Shown here: positions 23,093 to 31,620 of the stretch, piece by piece
Position numbering within the stretch: the stretch's first letter is position 1
Layout: each line of letters begins with the position of its first letter
Assembly: GCA_947458545.1 (NCBI GenBank)
Contig: CANGYH010000001.1
Coordinates: 372,001-436,000 of the forward strand
Source of the DNA: Cytophagaceae bacterium
Lineage (GTDB): Bacteria > Bacteroidota > Bacteroidia > Cytophagales > Flexibacteraceae
DNA: 64,000 nucleotides
Direction: 5' to 3'
Notes under the pieces: generated by a model
The model's database searches: none
The model's input: only the letters and a program-made list of their open reading frames with translations
What the model was told of the DNA's origin: nothing
Program-made: the position numbers and the translations under genes

Positions 23093-23918
23093 TGGCGGCT
23101 GGTTGGCTCACCGTTAGTTGCTTAAATCTATCTGGGCCAACAGCATCGGCCACTCTTTTAGCAATACCGGCATACATGGGGGCAATATTCACCCCTGCAG
23201 GCGCGCTAAGCGGGTCTAGCTCGGCGTTGTCTGTCCAGGCATGATGGTGGCTTGTCAGCGCATCTATGGCGCCAGATGCTGCCAAATCAAGCATCACGGC
23301 GCGGATGCCAGCATCTACCAAACCTGGTACGGGCCTACCCTCGAGCTCGTAGCCCATTGGGTCTAGCCCAGCATCAAGCACATACATTGGCACACTGGTA
23401 GAAAGTGCCTCGGCAGCGCGGTAGGGCTGCAGAATCGCCAGCTCTTGTGGTGTAGATATACCGTACACGTGGGTGCGGCAACCATAATAGCGGGCCTCTT
23501 TAGCCACAAACTCCAGCAGACTTTCGGCTAGGTGGAAAGGAGCCTCTCGGTGGCCGCCTCGGGCAGCTAACAAGGGGCTGGCCGTGGCAGCTTCAGCCAT
23601 TGGGCTTTGTAAGAGTAGCGTTGCCCCGATGTCAGCACATTTGGCTAGTAAGGCCGAGAGCTGCCCTGGTTTGTGCAGAATCGAAGACCTATACGTTACA
23701 AAGGATATTGCATTCAGATCAACGTCTGCCCGGCCCAGGCTACGGGCGTCTATGGCAAACTGAAAGGCATCAACCTTATCTGTAATCTGCCCTTGCGCTT
23801 CTGTAAGATGGACTATACCGCCTTGCCAACCCAGATCGATCAAAGCCCTCAGCCTTGCTGCCAAGAGGTTTTGTGGCTCATCAAACCCTGCCGAAAGAAA
23901 CAATCCGATATCAATCAT
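23076..23918 (-). CDS. dihydroorotase-like amidohydrolase, metal site degenerate
   Basis: 280 aa from the ATG at 23918, which overlaps the stop of the BatA-domain gene (ATGA). The layout of a multifunctional-type dihydroorotase can be followed: HREAPFHLAESLLEFVAKEARYYGCRTHVYGISTPQELAIL matches the AE..a..R...La...g.rlHi.HvSt helix-strand, and IDALTSHHHAWTDNAELDPLSAPAGVN matches the DHaPH......F..AP.G loop. But the N-terminal H-x-H metal pair is gone (DIGLFLSAGFDEP) and the carbamylated Lys region is not recognisable. It is therefore probably not a working pyrimidine enzyme; a binding or regulatory role in the operon is more likely. An upstream frame to 23993 only duplicates the end of the previous gene. 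Confidence 0.72.
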   Translation of the reverse strand: MIDIGLFLSAGFDEPQNLLAARLRALIDLGWQGGIVHLTEAQGQITDKVDAFQFAIDARSLGRADVDLNAISFVTYRSSILHKPGQLSALLAKCADIGATLLLQSPMAEAATASPLLAARGGHREAPFHLAESLLEFVAKEARYYGCRTHVYGISTPQELAILQPYRAAEALSTSVPMYVLDAGLDPMGYELEGRPVPGLVDAGIRAVMLDLAASGAIDALTSHHHAWTDNAELDPLSAPAGVNIAPMYAGIAKRVADAVGPDRFKQLTVSQPAAIAANV

Positions 23919-25462
23919 GCCCTGGGCCTGAAGCGCTGCGTTAGCATCAACGCCTCCACGCCTACAAAGGTAGCAATCAAGATAAACACCCATACCAATG
24001 GGCTGTTTGTGCCCTTGGTGGCTGTTTGCGTCTGTAAGTAGGCCACCGCTGCTTTAGGCTTCACGCCCTTTATCTGATTCACAGCCAACGTAATAACCTG
24101 CCCTTGCCGATAGAGCGCATAGATGCCAGGCAGCATAATGCGGTCAATGTTTTTGCGCAGGTACGGCTGGGCAATGCCGGCCACATACTTTATGCTGTCT
24201 GCTTGGGCTGTAAGCTCTGCAAGGCTTGCTTTAGAGGCACCGTCGCCCAGGTCAAAAAAGCTTACCTTGCGGCTAGAGGCAACCTCTTTGGCCAGGCTGT
24301 AAAGAACAGGCAGAAAGAGGTCAGTCTGAGGTAGATTGGTTGCACCAGTAAGCAGGTCTGCATGGACGAAAAGCACCTTATTACCCAAAGAAGATGGTAG
24401 CAACGACACCAGAGGTTTGCCCTCGCTAGCATAGATAAGCGGCACACTGTAGCCAGCAAGTCTGTAGGAGTTGCGCCCAACTATGGCAGGCAGGTCTGGC
24501 TGGGAACTGGCCGTAAACGCATAACGAAGTGCAGCCAGATCTATCTGGTCAAAAGTGTCAGCTTTTGTGGCCACTTCCGCATCAACCTGGGCCGCTACAC
24601 CCAGCAGCGCTAGGTCTTTGGTGGCTTGCTGGGCAGATGTTGGCAGGTAAACCACTGCCTTACCCTTGACGGCCGCCTCAAACCCAATGGCTCCAACCCA
24701 CATACTGGCCTCGGCTGGCGTGGTTACCTTTTTGAAAATGGCCGGGTTAAAGGCCGCCCCTATGGCATTGGCCCGTGCTGCCAGGTAAACCGCCGGCTGC
24801 TCCACTTGCTGGGCAAAGTAGAACGTCCGGTCTGCAACTTTAAGCACACTTGTAGCCTCCCGGGCCAGGCCTAAGGGTTGTTCCCTGTCGTTGGGGGTAA
24901 GCAGTTTGCCATTCAGCTCCACCTGCTCGGCCTCAGTCTCTAAAACAAAAGATGTATCAGACGCACGCTCCAGCCCAATGCCTGTACCCTGCAACAGGGT
25001 AATGCTGTCAATCGCCAAACCACCGGGAGCCTTTACCCGATTGGCAAGTTCTGCCTCGCGCACAAGAGTAAGCTCTGAGAATACAGCTTTTAGCGACGGG
25101 TCTGCCGTTACAACTCGGGCACCACCTTGGCTGCCCGCTCCACTACGGTGTAGCAAACTATCTACTTGCTGCAACACCGATTCAGATAAATAAGGTAAGG
25201 CCGGAATCAGCACCGTGGCAGACTCAGCTTGCTCATCTTTCTGGGCATAGGCCGCAATAAAGGCAGTTAGCGTAGCTACCATACCGAGCCGCATGGCCAG
25301 CAGCAACCAATGCCTTAGGTTGCGCACCACCCGGTTCTCTTTGGTAATGCGCTCTACCACATGCAGCTGGTTGAAAACCTGCCGCTTAAATCGTGCAAGA
25401 TTCAGCAGATGCAACACCACCAAACCCGCCATGCCGGCCGCCCCCAGTATCCAGATGATCAT
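23915..25462 (-). CDS. BatA N-terminal-domain membrane protein
   Basis: 515 aa. The N-terminus is the aerotolerance (BatA) domain: helix IIWILGAAGMAGLVVLHLLNLARFKRQVFNQLHVVERITKEN, basic loop, then helix HWLLLAMRLGMVATLTAFIAAYAQ. A long extracytoplasmic region follows (about 75-480) with alpha/beta character and no metal-ion-dependent adhesion site visible, then a final helix (PLVWVFILIATFVGVEALML) and a short basic tail. Members of this family lie in Bacteroidota next to a dihydroorotase-like gene, as here. Start and stop overlap both neighbours by 4 bp (ATGA), so it is a core member of the operon. Function not established. Confidence 0.78.
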   Translation of the reverse strand: MIIWILGAAGMAGLVVLHLLNLARFKRQVFNQLHVVERITKENRVVRNLRHWLLLAMRLGMVATLTAFIAAYAQKDEQAESATVLIPALPYLSESVLQQVDSLLHRSGAGSQGGARVVTADPSLKAVFSELTLVREAELANRVKAPGGLAIDSITLLQGTGIGLERASDTSFVLETEAEQVELNGKLLTPNDREQPLGLAREATSVLKVADRTFYFAQQVEQPAVYLAARANAIGAAFNPAIFKKVTTPAEASMWVGAIGFEAAVKGKAVVYLPTSAQQATKDLALLGVAAQVDAEVATKADTFDQIDLAALRYAFTASSQPDLPAIVGRNSYRLAGYSVPLIYASEGKPLVSLLPSSLGNKVLFVHADLLTGATNLPQTDLFLPVLYSLAKEVASSRKVSFFDLGDGASKASLAELTAQADSIKYVAGIAQPYLRKNIDRIMLPGIYALYRQGQVITLAVNQIKGVKPKAAVAYLQTQTATKGTNSPLVWVFILIATFVGVEALMLTQRFRPRA

Positions 25463-26085
25463 ATGCTAAACGCCAACTTTCGGCAAGTAAACGCCTCGGC
25501 AAAGTTGGTATTTGCTTGCACGCCTCTTAGCCTGCCTAAAGCCTCAAAAGTTCCAGGCGTGTACCAGGCCTTTGATTGTTGGCAGGCAAAGTGGCCCATC
25601 AGGTGGGCTACCTTGCTTGCCATCTCGGCTTCTGCAAGGGGCACAAATACATTGGGCTGTACGGTATCTACATCGTACTTGGGTATTTCGTACTCCCAGA
25701 TAGGGCAATTTCTAAATAGGTTGTAGGCTAAGCTGCCCAGCAAGGCGTGATCTTGGTGGTGATCGGCCTTGTGGTGTACTAGCACCAAATCATAAGCCTG
25801 GCCATTGGTAAAGCCCCTGATGGCTGCCTTTATCTCCGCCGCATAGCTTGGGAATAGCCCGTCTGTGAACGAAAGGTGCCCTGTCCTGCCCTTCCATCCC
25901 CATGCCGCAAAGCTAGCCGCTTGTTCTTGCTTGCGCTCATCGCTGCCAGAGAGGATGAGCCCATCTACCTGGGTACCTCTGCTCATCAGCTTAGAGAGCG
26001 TGCCGAAGCACCCAATCTCCAAGTCATCGGCATGAGCGCCGAGCGCAAGAACACGGCCAAACGCCGGCAGCTGGAGTTGTTGCAT
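25459..26085 (-). CDS. PIG-L/LmbE family deacetylase
   Basis: 208 aa. The zinc motif reads AHADDLEIG (His18, Asp20, Asp21), a slight variant of AHPDDxE, with the downstream ligand motif in LVHHKADHHQDHALLG. Members remove N-acetyl groups from sugars such as GlcNAc-linked lipids or metabolites. Other residues (SGSDERKQEQAASFAAWGW, IWEYEIPKYD) match the sugar-nucleotide-associated PIG-L group. It shares one base with the stop of the cytidylyltransferase gene and overlaps the BatA gene by 4 bp, which suggests the substrate is built by the same pathway. Confidence 0.87.
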   Translation of the reverse strand: MQQLQLPAFGRVLALGAHADDLEIGCFGTLSKLMSRGTQVDGLILSGSDERKQEQAASFAAWGWKGRTGHLSFTDGLFPSYAAEIKAAIRGFTNGQAYDLVLVHHKADHHQDHALLGSLAYNLFRNCPIWEYEIPKYDVDTVQPNVFVPLAEAEMASKVAHLMGHFACQQSKAWYTPGTFEALGRLRGVQANTNFAEAFTCRKLAFSI

Positions 26086-26867
26086 TACTTAGTAGACCAG
26101 ACCTCCCAAGGCTTGTGGCCTTTGGAGATCATGTCGTCAAAAACTTGTTTGTCCTTAAAGGTATCCATGGCTAGCCAAAAGCCCCCATGTGGATAGGCCA
26201 GCAACTGCTTCTGAGCAATTAACCGTTGGAAGGGCTGCTCTACCAACTCCTCCCCCTCTTGGATGTAATCAAAGACGTCGTATTTGAAGATAAAGAACCC
26301 ACAGTTGATGCTGTAACCACTACTTGAGATTGGCGAAATAGACGAGACGTAATGGTCCTTATCGTCATAGCGCACCACATGGAAGCTCTGCGTGGATTTG
26401 TAAGCCATGAAAGCGCCAATCACGCCTTCTCGCTCAAACTGCGCCAAGTGATCATCTAGCGGAAGGTCCGTCAGGCCATCAGAATAGTTGGCCATGAATG
26501 GCTCGCCGGGCGTCAAGTACTTTTTAGCCTTGAGCAAGCGTTGGCCAATGTTGGAGTTTATGCCAGAATCTACGAAGGTGATGGTCCAATCTTCGATGTC
26601 TTTGTTTACCAGGGTCAGCGTTCTTCCCCCATCCGCCAAAATAAAGTCGTTGCTTAGGTGCTCCTGATAGCTTAAAAAATAGTCCTTTATCACGTCTGCC
26701 TTGTGGCCTAGGCACAAAATGAAGTCCTTATGACCATATGAGGCATAATACTTCATCAGGTTCCAAAGGATTGGGCGGTACCCAATAGGGATCATGGGTT
26801 TGGGTACTGCATCGCTATAGTCGCGGATGCGCATGCCCTGCCCTCCGCAAAAAAGTACAACCTTCAT
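26085..26867 (-). CDS. glucose-1-phosphate cytidylyltransferase-like nucleotidyltransferase
   Basis: 260 aa, close to the RfbF length. It begins MKVVLFCGGQGMRIRDYSDA, the nucleotide-binding G-G-x-G-x-R loop, then VPKPMIPIGYRPILWNLMKYYASYGHKDFILCLGHKADVIKDYF, the RfbF-type signature. ANYSDGLTD carries the Asp that binds metal and sugar phosphate, SINCGFFIFKYDVFDYI and HGGFWLAMDTFKDKQVFD end the fold. The expected reaction is CTP plus a hexose-1-phosphate to CDP-hexose; the sugar is not certain. No CDP-glucose dehydratase is next to it. It lies 23 bp after the 110-aa membrane protein gene. Confidence 0.85.
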   Translation of the reverse strand: MKVVLFCGGQGMRIRDYSDAVPKPMIPIGYRPILWNLMKYYASYGHKDFILCLGHKADVIKDYFLSYQEHLSNDFILADGGRTLTLVNKDIEDWTITFVDSGINSNIGQRLLKAKKYLTPGEPFMANYSDGLTDLPLDDHLAQFEREGVIGAFMAYKSTQSFHVVRYDDKDHYVSSISPISSSGYSINCGFFIFKYDVFDYIQEGEELVEQPFQRLIAQKQLLAYPHGGFWLAMDTFKDKQVFDDMISKGHKPWEVWSTK

Positions 26868-26890
26868 CTATGGCGCAAATAAGTGTGGGG

Positions 26891-27223
26891 CTAGGTTAGG
26901 TACGCAGCATCCACAGTTTTAATGCTATGAATGTAATATACCAAGAAAATATCTATCGCCGCTAATGTTACGATAAATACCCACAGCAGCGCCTTCCGCT
27001 TGCCCAGAGGGATGTGTTTCTGCCTTTTGAGCCCGCCAGACACATAAGAGCCATAAAACAGGATAAGCGCAGCCAGCACCAAGGCTACCAAGGCCAGATG
27101 ATAATCTCCTTCGGCAAGGCCTACATCAGGCCGGGCCGGGTTAGGCGCGTTTTTTATGAGCAGGTACGCAATGTAAATCTTTGGCAGCAGCAGCGCGTGC
27201 AGCAGTAACCGAAGTGGTCTCAT
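26891..27223 (-). CDS. small membrane protein of unknown function
   Basis: 110 aa with three hydrophobic segments: LLLHALLLPKIYIAYLLI, YHLALVALVLAALILFYGSYV, and ALLWVFIVTLAAIDIFLVYYI. A basic cytosolic loop (KRQKHIPLGKRK) separates the last two. The start codon shares one base with the stop of the outer-membrane protein gene (TGATG), so it is translationally coupled. I do not recognise a family. Confidence 0.65.
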   Translation of the reverse strand: MRPLRLLLHALLLPKIYIAYLLIKNAPNPARPDVGLAEGDYHLALVALVLAALILFYGSYVSGGLKRQKHIPLGKRKALLWVFIVTLAAIDIFLVYYIHSIKTVDAAYLT

Positions 27224-28845
27224 CAGAATTTGAGTGTGGCTCCAAACACAGCCATAATGCCTCTTTGGCGGTAGCCGTAAAACAGATAAGGCTTGTTGTT
27301 GGCCAGATTGTAAAGGTCCAGATTCACATCCAGCCGCTTTGATATCACATAGCTCGCTTTAAGGCTCAGGTCGGCGACGATACCACTTTTGACGGTCGTC
27401 AGCCGGGGCGTCAACAAGTCGTAGCTGCTCATTACCACCAATGCTGGCGATACGGAAAAGCCCCCTTGCCCAAACGTAGGTGCCAAACGCCACGTAAGCA
27501 ACGGCACATTGGGTATCTCGGTTCTAAACGACGAATTGGCGGCCTGTATTTGCAACCCCGTCTCGGCACTAATCAGATCATTGAAGCGGTAGTTAGCGCT
27601 GATCTGCAAGTAAGTGAGAGTAACGGCGGTATCTCTCAGGTTTAAGGCCATCATGCGTGCACTGTCGTTGCGTATGGGTGCCCATAGTAGATAATTCTTA
27701 AACTGCTTTAAGCCTCCAGATACCTCCATTTGATACTTGGTCTTGGCAACCCGTACCCCTACCCCAATGGCCAAAGGCATGTTGGTATAGCTAAACTGGC
27801 TAATGTTGCCCAACCATGGATTCACCTTGGCTTGATTAAAAAACAGGTTCTGGCTATAGCCACTGTTAACGCCACCAAATAAGGTTGTAGCCTCGCTCAA
27901 GGCAAAGCTTGCATCAAGGCCAGGATATAGGTGCACGTTCTTTTTGTCGATGCTATCGTTTTCTGCCAGAACGGTCAGGCTGGGTTTCAACGTTAGCCCA
28001 CCAAAGGTGCGCGTTAGGCTTCCCCCAACATCTAAGAAGGCTACGTTGCGAGACACCTGGCTGCTAATCTTATTGATGGCCAGGTTGCTGCTTAGCCCCA
28101 GTACACCCGCGTCGCCAAGAGACAAGCTGTAATTGCCCGATAGCTGGGCAAAATAGCTGCGCTGGTCTGCAAAGCTGGTAATAGCATTGGCGGCCAACCC
28201 AAGGTCTAGCTTGTATTTGTTGGCTTTCTCGGTTTGGTAAGCTGCTCTAAAACCAGTACGCAGGTTTGATATCCGGATGTCTCCCTTCTCTGCACTGGAA
28301 GGTATGAAGGCATAAAGGGTATTCCGGTTATTTTCCACCACCAAATCTGCACTTAGCCTGCCGCCCAAAGCTTTATACGTACCGAAGGTGTGCAACTGGT
28401 TGACGCCAGAAGCCATCCACCGCTCAGAGCCCAGCGCGCTGTTGAGGTGCAACACCTTAGCGGCAATGTAATCGTCTTTGGAGCCGTGGCTGTAAAAACC
28501 CTCTAGGTGTGTGGTCAAATAGTTGCCCAGGCCCAGTTTTAGGTAATTAGGCCTTAGGCCTTCATCGCTTGGTGCCGCATAATTCAATACCCTAGGCTTA
28601 AGATCTAAGACGTTGGTAGGTTTAGCCAGCCCCGTGCTTACGGCGCTGAAGTCGCGCCTAACAGTGTCTTGCCTCAACGACTGGAGGCGGTTGGTTTGGG
28701 GCTTCTCTTCGATCGGCAGAATGATCTCTTTGCTTTTCTCGAATACGATTTGGATATCGTCAATATTCTTTGGATTTTGTTGTGCTACCACTACGCCAGG
28801 TAGGCAAGTCATGGAGGCAAGGAGCAGGCAGAGCCATCTATTCAT
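27223..28845 (-). CDS. outer-membrane beta-barrel protein (TonB-receptor-like barrel without plug)
   Basis: 540 aa. A signal peptide (MNRWLCLLLASMTCLPGVVVAQ) leads a short linker with an acidic and Pro-rich stretch. From about residue 95 the sequence is a long series of amphipathic strands with alternating aromatics, ending in a YGYRQRGIMAVFGATLKF strand with terminal Phe, as in outer-membrane barrels. The strand pattern resembles TonB-dependent receptor barrels, but there is no plug domain. It overlaps the STAS gene by 8 bp. Placed with fur and glycan genes, it may act in envelope assembly or transport; the substrate is unknown. Confidence 0.75.
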   Translation of the reverse strand: MNRWLCLLLASMTCLPGVVVAQQNPKNIDDIQIVFEKSKEIILPIEEKPQTNRLQSLRQDTVRRDFSAVSTGLAKPTNVLDLKPRVLNYAAPSDEGLRPNYLKLGLGNYLTTHLEGFYSHGSKDDYIAAKVLHLNSALGSERWMASGVNQLHTFGTYKALGGRLSADLVVENNRNTLYAFIPSSAEKGDIRISNLRTGFRAAYQTEKANKYKLDLGLAANAITSFADQRSYFAQLSGNYSLSLGDAGVLGLSSNLAINKISSQVSRNVAFLDVGGSLTRTFGGLTLKPSLTVLAENDSIDKKNVHLYPGLDASFALSEATTLFGGVNSGYSQNLFFNQAKVNPWLGNISQFSYTNMPLAIGVGVRVAKTKYQMEVSGGLKQFKNYLLWAPIRNDSARMMALNLRDTAVTLTYLQISANYRFNDLISAETGLQIQAANSSFRTEIPNVPLLTWRLAPTFGQGGFSVSPALVVMSSYDLLTPRLTTVKSGIVADLSLKASYVISKRLDVNLDLYNLANNKPYLFYGYRQRGIMAVFGATLKF

Positions 28846-29152
28846 AAGAAAAAATACCTTTAAGCTTTGTAAGGTCTAGCAAGTTGAAAACAGGAGGATT
28901 AACGCCCTTAAGCACCAGAGACGAGCCTGCAATGATGCTCTTGGTATGGAGCTTCACCAACAAGGCCAGCCCGGCACTGCTAACGTAGTTTACCTCGCGC
29001 AAGTGTAGTGTAAGCCGAACCGCACCTTCTGCCACAGCGTCAAAGATGGCGTTTTCGATTTCTCTGACTACGTCTTCACCCACAAGGTTCACGTGAATGA
29101 ACACGTCAAACTCTTTGGCAACTGCCGATACGATGTCAATCTTGCTTTTCAT
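28838..29152 (-). CDS. STAS-domain protein (anti-sigma-factor-antagonist type)
   Basis: 104 aa from the ATG at 29152, a whole STAS domain and nothing else. The order is strand, FIHVNLVGEDVVREIENAIFDAVAEG helix, VRLTLHLREVNYVSSAGLALLVKLHTKS, VLKGVNPPVFNLLDLTKLKGIF. The usual phosphorylatable Ser region (often DSSGL) reads VSSAGL: the serine is kept, the preceding Asp is replaced. Such proteins bind anti-sigma kinases or act as phospho-switches; no kinase or phosphatase gene is near. It overlaps fur by 17 bp and the outer-membrane gene by 8 bp. A frame open to 29173 adds only seven residues. Confidence 0.8.
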   Translation of the reverse strand: MKSKIDIVSAVAKEFDVFIHVNLVGEDVVREIENAIFDAVAEGAVRLTLHLREVNYVSSAGLALLVKLHTKSIIAGSSLVLKGVNPPVFNLLDLTKLKGIFSYE

Positions 29153-29609
29153 GCGCGGCAGTCTTATGGACACAGGCTGTCTGCGTGCAGTGCCCGTAGA
29201 AAATGAGGCTGTGGTTGGTTATCTGATACTTAAGCAGCTCTTCAACCTTGTTTTGAATATTACCCAGGCGCGGATCGCAGAACTCTGTAATCTTACGACA
29301 ATCCAGGCAAACGAGATGGTCGTGCTGGCGGTAGCCGATGGCTTTCTCGTACAATGCAACGTTGGATCCAAACTGATGCTTTACTACCAGTCCGCTTTCT
29401 TCTAACAGCCCCAGGGTGTTATACACGGTGGCCCGGCTAACGCGGCTGTTCTTTTCCTTCAGGATCTCATAGAGCGTTTCTGCGTCAAAGTGCTCGCCGC
29501 TGTCGTAAATCTCATCCAGAATGGTGAAACGCTCTTGCGTCTTGCGGTAGTTCTGTTTGGCCAAGAAAGCCAAAAAAACCTTGCGCGCCTCTTCTTTGGA
29601 TTGGTGCAT
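29136..29609 (-). CDS. fur: Fur family transcriptional regulator
   Basis: 157 aa. The N-terminal winged helix includes RKTQERFTILDEIYDSGEHFDAETLYEILKEKNSRVSRATVYNTLGLLEESGLV. The dimerisation and metal part shows YRQHDHLVCLDCRKITEF with the CxxC of the structural zinc site and HCTQTACVH near the end. It senses iron, zinc or peroxide (which is not clear from the sequence) and represses transcription when metal-bound. It is the first gene of the minus-strand run that reaches to 21660 and overlaps the STAS gene. Its own -7 element is at 29643-29650. Note the second Fur-family gene at 58762. Confidence 0.9.
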   Translation of the reverse strand: MHQSKEEARKVFLAFLAKQNYRKTQERFTILDEIYDSGEHFDAETLYEILKEKNSRVSRATVYNTLGLLEESGLVVKHQFGSNVALYEKAIGYRQHDHLVCLDCRKITEFCDPRLGNIQNKVEELLKYQITNHSLIFYGHCTQTACVHKTAAHEKQD

Positions 29610-29642
29610 GTGCTGCTGCCTGGCCGGCTACTATCCGGAAGT

Positions 29643-29650
29643 CAAAGATA
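29643..29650 (-). promoter_or_regulatory. -7 element of the fur operon (TATCTTTG)
   Basis: On the minus strand TATCTTTG, a strict TAnnTTTG match, 33 bp before the fur start. It drives the whole ten-gene run if no internal promoter exists. It lies back to back with the parE promoter. Confidence 0.55.
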
Positions 29651-29683
29651 GAGGGGCTCCTGCATAACGCTTGATGACCTATT

Positions 29684-29692
29684 TACATTTGC
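29684..29692 (+). promoter_or_regulatory. -7 element of parE (TACATTTGC)
   Basis: TACATTTGC matches the extended TAnnTTTGC consensus 17 bp before the chosen parE start at 29710. It lies inside the longer open frame that begins at 29671, which argues against that start. Confidence 0.6.
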
Positions 29693-29709
29693 AAGCTGTT
29701 AAAGTGGGT

Positions 29710-31620
29710 ATGGAGTTACTAAACAAAGCGTACGACGAGTCTGCCATTAAGTCTCTAGACTGGAAGGAGCACATCCGGCTCAGGCCCGGCATGTACATCG
29801 GCAAGCTAGGAGACGGCTCCAGCTTTGAAGACGGCATCTACATCCTGCTCAAAGAGATCGTCGATAACTCTATAGACGAGCACACCATGGGCCACGGCAA
29901 GAAGATTGAGGTGGTTGTGGCCAACGGCTCAGTGCGCGTCAGAGACTTTGGCCGGGGTATCCCCTTTGGCAAACTCGTCGATTGCGTTAGCCGCATCAAC
30001 ACAGGCGGCAAGTACGACAGCGGCGTCTTTCAAAAGTCTGTCGGCCTCAATGGTGTGGGTACCAAGGCTGTAAACGCCCTTAGCTCTGCCTTTAAGGTTA
30101 CATCATTCCGCGATGGCAAGGCCCGCTATGCCACCTTCTCTAAAGGCGAACTGCTAGAGGAAAAGGAGCAAGATGCACCTAAAGAAAAGAACGGTACTTC
30201 CATAGAGTTTACTCCGGACGCTTCTATCTTCAAGAATTACCACTTTATTGAAGATTATGTTGTTGCGCTGATAAAGAACTACACCTACCTCAACAACGGC
30301 CTGGAGCTTTCTTATAATGGCACCATCTACAAAGCAGAAAACGGACTGCATGACCTGCTCGAAGAGAAGGTAAACAAAGAGACTTTCCGGTACCCCATCA
30401 TCCACCTGCGCGGGGCAGATATTGAGGTAGCCATCACCCATACCGACCAATACGGCGAGGAGATTTACAGTTTCGTCAACGGGCAAAACACCTTGCACGG
30501 TGGCACACACCTGGCCGCCTTCCGCGAGGCGTTTGCCCGGGTAACCAAAGAGTTTTTCAAGAAAGACTTTGACAATACCGACGTGCGTGCATCCATCCTG
30601 GCTGCCGTGGCAATCAGGGTGCAAGAGCCCGTTTTTGAGAGTCAGACCAAGACCAAGCTCGGCTCCGTTTACATGAGCCCAGAGCAAGACCAAACCGTCA
30701 AAAACTTTATTTATGACTTCTTAAAGAAGGCGCTAGACGACTTCTTGCACAAGCACCAGGCCACAGCAGACGAGATGCTGCGCCGCATCCAGCAGTCGGA
30801 GCGGGAGCGCAAAGACATCGCCGGCATCCGCAAACTGGCCAACGACAGGGCCAAAAAGGCCAGCCTCCACAACAAAAAGCTGCGCGACTGCAAGCTGCAC
30901 CTCAACGAGAAGGGTGCCGAAGACAAGCTGAAGGCCACCACCCTCTTTATCACCGAGGGCGACTCTGCCTCGGGCAGCCTGACCAAGTCTCGCAACGTTG
31001 AGACACAAGCCGTCTTTTCGCTGCGCGGCAAACCGCTCAACTGCTTTGGCGAATCGAAAAAGATTGTTTACCAAAACGAAGAGTTCAACCTGCTTCAGCA
31101 TGCCCTCAACATAGAAGAGGGCCTAGACAACCTCCGCTACCAAAACATCGTCATCGCCACCGATGCCGACGTGGATGGTATGCACATCCGCCTCCTGGTA
31201 CTCACGTTCTTTCTGCAGTTCTTTCCAGATCTGGTCCGCAACGGGCACGTTTTTATACTTGAAACGCCCCTCTTCAGAGTACGCAACAAGAAACAGACCA
31301 TTTATTGCTATTCAGAAGAGGAAAAGCAGGCTGCCATGCGCAAGCTCGGTTCAAATCCAGAGATTACCCGGTTCAAAGGCCTGGGAGAGATTAGCCCAGA
31401 CGAGTTTGGGCAGTTCATCGGAGAGAACATCCGCCTGGAGCCGATACTCATCACCAACACAGACAAAATCAAAGGCCTGCTAGAGTATTACATGGGCGGC
31501 AATACCATGACCCGCCAAAAGCACATCATAGACAACCTGCGCATAGAGGCTGACATCGTCGATGAAGAGCTGCCCTTAATTGAAAAAGCGCAGGGTGAAC
31601 TTGAGGCTGCTGGCCTTTAG
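29710..31620 (+). CDS. parE: DNA topoisomerase IV subunit B
   Basis: 636 aa, the ATPase subunit of the decatenating type II topoisomerase. GHKL ATPase: [16 protein letters not shown] (catalytic Glu and Asn), [11 protein letters not shown], and [14 protein letters not shown]. Transducer: QTKTKLGS with the conserved Lys. [24 protein letters not shown] and [14 protein letters not shown]. The TOPRIM insert seen in some GyrB is absent and the [10 protein letters not shown] and NCFGESKK segments are of the ParE type of Bacteroidota, so I call parE rather than gyrB. parC does not follow; a convergent gene overlaps its last 45 bp. Confidence 0.9.
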   Translation: MELLNKAYDESAIKSLDWKEHIRLRPGMYIGKLGDGSSFEDGIYILLKEIVDNSIDEHTMGHGKKIEVVVANGSVRVRDFGRGIPFGKLVDCVSRINTGGKYDSGVFQKSVGLNGVGTKAVNALSSAFKVTSFRDGKARYATFSKGELLEEKEQDAPKEKNGTSIEFTPDASIFKNYHFIEDYVVALIKNYTYLNNGLELSYNGTIYKAENGLHDLLEEKVNKETFRYPIIHLRGADIEVAITHTDQYGEEIYSFVNGQNTLHGGTHLAAFREAFARVTKEFFKKDFDNTDVRASILAAVAIRVQEPVFESQTKTKLGSVYMSPEQDQTVKNFIYDFLKKALDDFLHKHQATADEMLRRIQQSERERKDIAGIRKLANDRAKKASLHNKKLRDCKLHLNEKGAEDKLKATTLFITEGDSASGSLTKSRNVETQAVFSLRGKPLNCFGESKKIVYQNEEFNLLQHALNIEEGLDNLRYQNIVIATDADVDGMHIRLLVLTFFLQFFPDLVRNGHVFILETPLFRVRNKKQTIYCYSEEEKQAAMRKLGSNPEITRFKGLGEISPDEFGQFIGENIRLEPILITNTDKIKGLLEYYMGGNTMTRQKHIIDNLRIEADIVDEELPLIEKAQGELEAAGL

